9,272 bases of DNA from an uncultured Bacilli bacterium (GTDB lineage Bacteria > Bacillota_I > Bacilli_A > RF39 > UBA660): contig CANQKU010000039.1 in the NCBI GenBank assembly GCA_947624535.1, forward strand, positions 1 through 9,272, written 5' to 3'. Position numbers and translations under genes: made by a program. Of the stretch, positions 8,281 to 9,272 are shown piece by piece (position 1 is the stretch's first letter; each line of letters opens with the position of its first letter). The notes beneath the pieces were generated by a model. That model searched no databases. It worked only from the letters and a program-made list of their open reading frames with translations, and was not told where the DNA came from.

Positions 8281-8319
8281 AAAAAAAGCAAAATTCACTA
8301 GTAGAATTTTTGTTTTTTT
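8281..8319 (+). terminator. Rho-independent terminator of the SUF operon
   Basis: CAAAATTC (8289-8296) pairs with GAATTTTTG (8304-8312) with one bulged T, around a seven-base ACTAGTA loop. Seven T follow (8313-8319), and an A-run (8281-8287) lies opposite them. It sits 37 bases after the sufB stop and before the ssb promoter, where the operon should end. Confidence 0.8.
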
Positions 8320-8354
8320 GTGTAAAAATTACCTCAATTTTAAAAAAGCTAGAT

Positions 8355-8383
8355 TTGTCATAAATAATTTAATAATTTATGAT
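8355..8383 (+). promoter_or_regulatory. Sigma-A-type promoter of ssb
   Basis: TTGTCA (8355-8360; five of six match TTGACA) lies exactly 17 bases before TATGAT (8378-8383; five of six match TATAAT). Transcription would start near 8390, giving a very short leader that still contains the AAAGGAGG ribosome binding site (8392-8399). This is the best-formed promoter in the window. Confidence 0.7.
8358..8382. repeat. Inverted repeat over the ssb promoter
   Basis: TCATAAAT (8358-8365) and ATTTATGA (8375-8382) are perfect reverse complements separated by nine bases. The arms start within the -35 element and end within the -10 element, as an operator would. It lies upstream of the predicted transcript start, so it is more likely a DNA site than an RNA hairpin. 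Chance is possible in such A/T-rich sequence. Confidence 0.45.
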
Positions 8384-8403
8384 ACCTAGGGAAAGGAGGA
8401 ATT

Positions 8404-8748
8404 ATGCTAAATCAAATTGTATTAGTAGGAAGACTTACCAAAGACGTAGAAGTACATAAATCAGAAACAGGTAAGAAGTTAGCTAGTATTACTTTAGCTG
8501 TACCTAGAAGTTTTAAAAATATGGATGGCTTGTATGATACAGACTTTATCGAATGTCTTTTATGGGATAATGTTGCTCTTAATACATCTGACTATTGCCA
8601 TAAAGGTGATATCTTAGGGATTAAGGGAAGATTACAGTCTAGAGTAGTAGAAAAAGATGAGAAGAAACATACAATCTTAGAAGTAATTGCAGAAAAAGTA
8701 ACATTTTTAACCTCAAAAAGTGAAAAAAAAGAAAAAAGTGAAAACTAG
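8404..8748 (+). CDS. ssb: Single-stranded DNA-binding protein, short form
   Basis: This is an OB-fold protein that coats single-stranded DNA in replication, recombination or repair, normally as a tetramer. The family N-terminus is clear: MLNQIVLVGRLTKDVEV, then ITLAVPR, DFIECLLWD (48-56) and the GIKGRLQSR strand (72-80). The OB fold fills about residues 1-103. Only a short Lys/Glu-rich tail (SEKKEKSEN) follows, without the long linker and acidic DDDIPF-like tip that normally recruits partner proteins. At 114 residues it resembles Bacillus SsbB (about 113) more than SsbA. AAAGGAGG lies four bases before the ATG. The gene is not flanked by rpsF and rpsR, as a main ssb often is, so a second copy elsewhere is likely (inference). 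Confidence 0.92.
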   Translation: MLNQIVLVGRLTKDVEVHKSETGKKLASITLAVPRSFKNMDGLYDTDFIECLLWDNVALNTSDYCHKGDILGIKGRLQSRVVEKDEKKHTILEVIAEKVTFLTSKSEKKEKSEN

Positions 8749-8788
8749 AGTTCATTTTTAGTTAACTTTGCCCATTTTATCTTTTGGA

Positions 8789-8820
8789 ATAATTATAATT
8801 AATTTGAAGAAGATAATTAT
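8789..8820. repeat. Paired palindromes upstream of the XRE regulator gene
   Basis: ATAATTAT, itself a perfect palindrome, occurs at 8789-8796 and again at 8813-8820, 24 bases apart. The first copy overlaps the predicted -10 element. The second lies just downstream of the likely transcript start and next to the ribosome binding site. This spacing suits a self-repressing regulator. The same word also occurs by chance elsewhere in the window (5-12 and within sufD), so the call is tentative. Confidence 0.35.
8794..8799 (+). promoter_or_regulatory. Candidate -10 element for the XRE regulator gene
   Basis: TATAAT at 8794-8799 is a perfect -10 hexamer 35 bases before the ATG. No good -35 is found at 16-18 bases; TTGCCC (8768-8773) is 20 bases away. 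The promoter may be weak or regulated. No convincing terminator separates ssb from this gene, so read-through from ssb is also possible. Confidence 0.4.
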
Positions 8821-8833
8821 ATGAGGTGAGATT

Positions 8834-9187
8834 ATGCTTCTTGGAAAACGAATTAAATCATTAAGAATAGAAAAGGGGTTAACACAGCAAGAATTAGGAG
8901 ATTTAATTAATGTAACAAAAGTTAGTATATGTTGCTATGAAAATGAAACAAGAATGCCTACATTAGAAACATTAATTGCTCTTACCAAAGTTTTTGATGT
9001 AGATATTAATTATTTTATCGGCAATGATTACCATATTGTAGCAGAGCATGATAGTAATTATTCTATTTTAGTTGCTAAAGAAGAATTAGATTTTTTACAA
9101 GAAATTAGAAAATATAGTAATCTATATAATAAAGTTATTTCAGATCCTAAAAGATTTGCTGAACTAATTGATATGAAAATGAGATAA
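8834..9187 (+). CDS. XRE/Cro-family helix-turn-helix transcriptional regulator
   Basis: This is a small DNA-binding regulator of 117 residues. Residues 5-64 form a typical HTH_3 domain: RIKSLRIEKGLTQQELGDL with helix 2 at about 17-25, then a recognition helix around 27-38 (VTKVSICCYENE), then PTLETLIALTKVFDVDINYFIG. The remaining 50 residues hold a short charged helical tail (EELDFLQEIRKYSNLY, then DPKRFAELID), perhaps for dimerisation. There is no recognisable sensor, peptidase or membrane part. GAGGTGA (8823-8829) lies four bases before the ATG. The targets are unknown. Its own promoter region and that of ssb, both with inverted repeats, are the nearest candidates. It is followed by a terminator. 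Confidence 0.9.
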   Translation: MLLGKRIKSLRIEKGLTQQELGDLINVTKVSICCYENETRMPTLETLIALTKVFDVDINYFIGNDYHIVAEHDSNYSILVAKEELDFLQEIRKYSNLYNKVISDPKRFAELIDMKMR

Positions 9188-9207
9188 AATTACTTAATAA
9201 TTGATAT

Positions 9208-9234
9208 AAAACTGCATTGTCAGTTTTTTTCTTT
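9208..9234 (+). terminator. Rho-independent terminator after the XRE regulator gene
   Basis: AAAACTG (9208-9214) pairs with CAGTTTT (9221-9227) around the six-base loop CATTGT. The T-run continues to 9230, then CTTT follows. It begins 20 bases after the stop codon. Confidence 0.78.
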
Positions 9235-9250
9235 GTGCATAAAATTTTTC

Positions 9251-9256
9251 TTGACA
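9251..9256 (+). promoter_or_regulatory. TTGACA, possible -35 element of a gene beyond the window
   Basis: This is a perfect -35 hexamer just after a terminator, where a new transcription unit would start. The matching -10 would fall outside the window or within the doubtful G-run, so it cannot be confirmed. Confidence 0.25.
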
Positions 9257-9260
9257 AAAG

Positions 9261-9272
9261 CCCTGGGGGGGG
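9261..9272. other. Terminal C/G-rich run, probable contig-end artefact
   Basis: The window ends with CCCT followed by eight G (9265-9272). Nothing else in this A+T-rich window resembles it. Long terminal G-runs are typical of no-signal calls in two-colour sequencing, so these bases should not be trusted. Confidence 0.6.

Noticed and set aside
8738..8760. Weak hairpin at the ssb stop followed by TTTTT
   Set aside because: The stem needs a two-base bulge and only about five pairs form, so it is not supportable as a terminator.

Overview
The window is a very A+T-rich, entirely plus-strand stretch of what looks like a Bacillota genome or one of its reduced, Mycoplasmatota-like relatives, possibly an uncultured gut Bacilli. 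The clues are the low G+C, strong AGGAGGTGAT-type ribosome binding sites, and a SUF iron-sulfur operon in the Bacillus-type order (sufC-D-S-U-...-B). All tryptophans in the called genes are TGG. No gene needs TGA read as Trp, and no gene ends in TGA. So nothing here shows the mycoplasma code, and the standard bacterial code fits. This taxonomic reading is inference from composition and gene order.

Bases 73-3120 hold the Res (helicase-nuclease) subunit of a type III restriction system. All main superfamily 2 helicase motifs and the C-terminal PD...ETK nuclease site are intact. Its methylase partner (mod) is not in the window. If adjacent, it lies upstream of base 1.

After a 231-base gap with a good promoter, bases 3352-8244 form a tight six-gene SUF operon: sufC (ATPase), an unusually short sufD, sufS (cysteine desulfurase), sufU (zinc-bound sulfur acceptor), an unrecognised 179-residue gene, and sufB (scaffold). 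Gaps are 12 bases or less except for 19 bases before sufB, and two junctions overlap. SufS takes sulfur from cysteine, SufU accepts the persulfide, and SufB-SufC-SufD builds the cluster. A rho-independent terminator at about 8281-8319 closes the operon. The unknown gene starts inside the sufU end from a strong Shine-Dalgarno sequence and is probably co-translated with the pathway.

Bases 8355-9234 carry two small genes, each with its own promoter-like sequence: a 114-residue single-stranded-DNA-binding protein without the usual acidic tail, and a 117-residue XRE/Cro-type regulator followed by a terminator. Both promoter regions contain inverted repeats that could be operators. The last bases are a C+G-rich run ending in eight G, out of character with the rest and probably a sequencing or contig-end artefact.

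No tRNA, rRNA, CRISPR array or insertion sequence was recognised. I see no clear new defence or mobile system. The most unusual points are the unnamed gene inside the SUF operon, the minimal SufD, and a SufS that seems to lack the histidine thought to take zinc from SufU.
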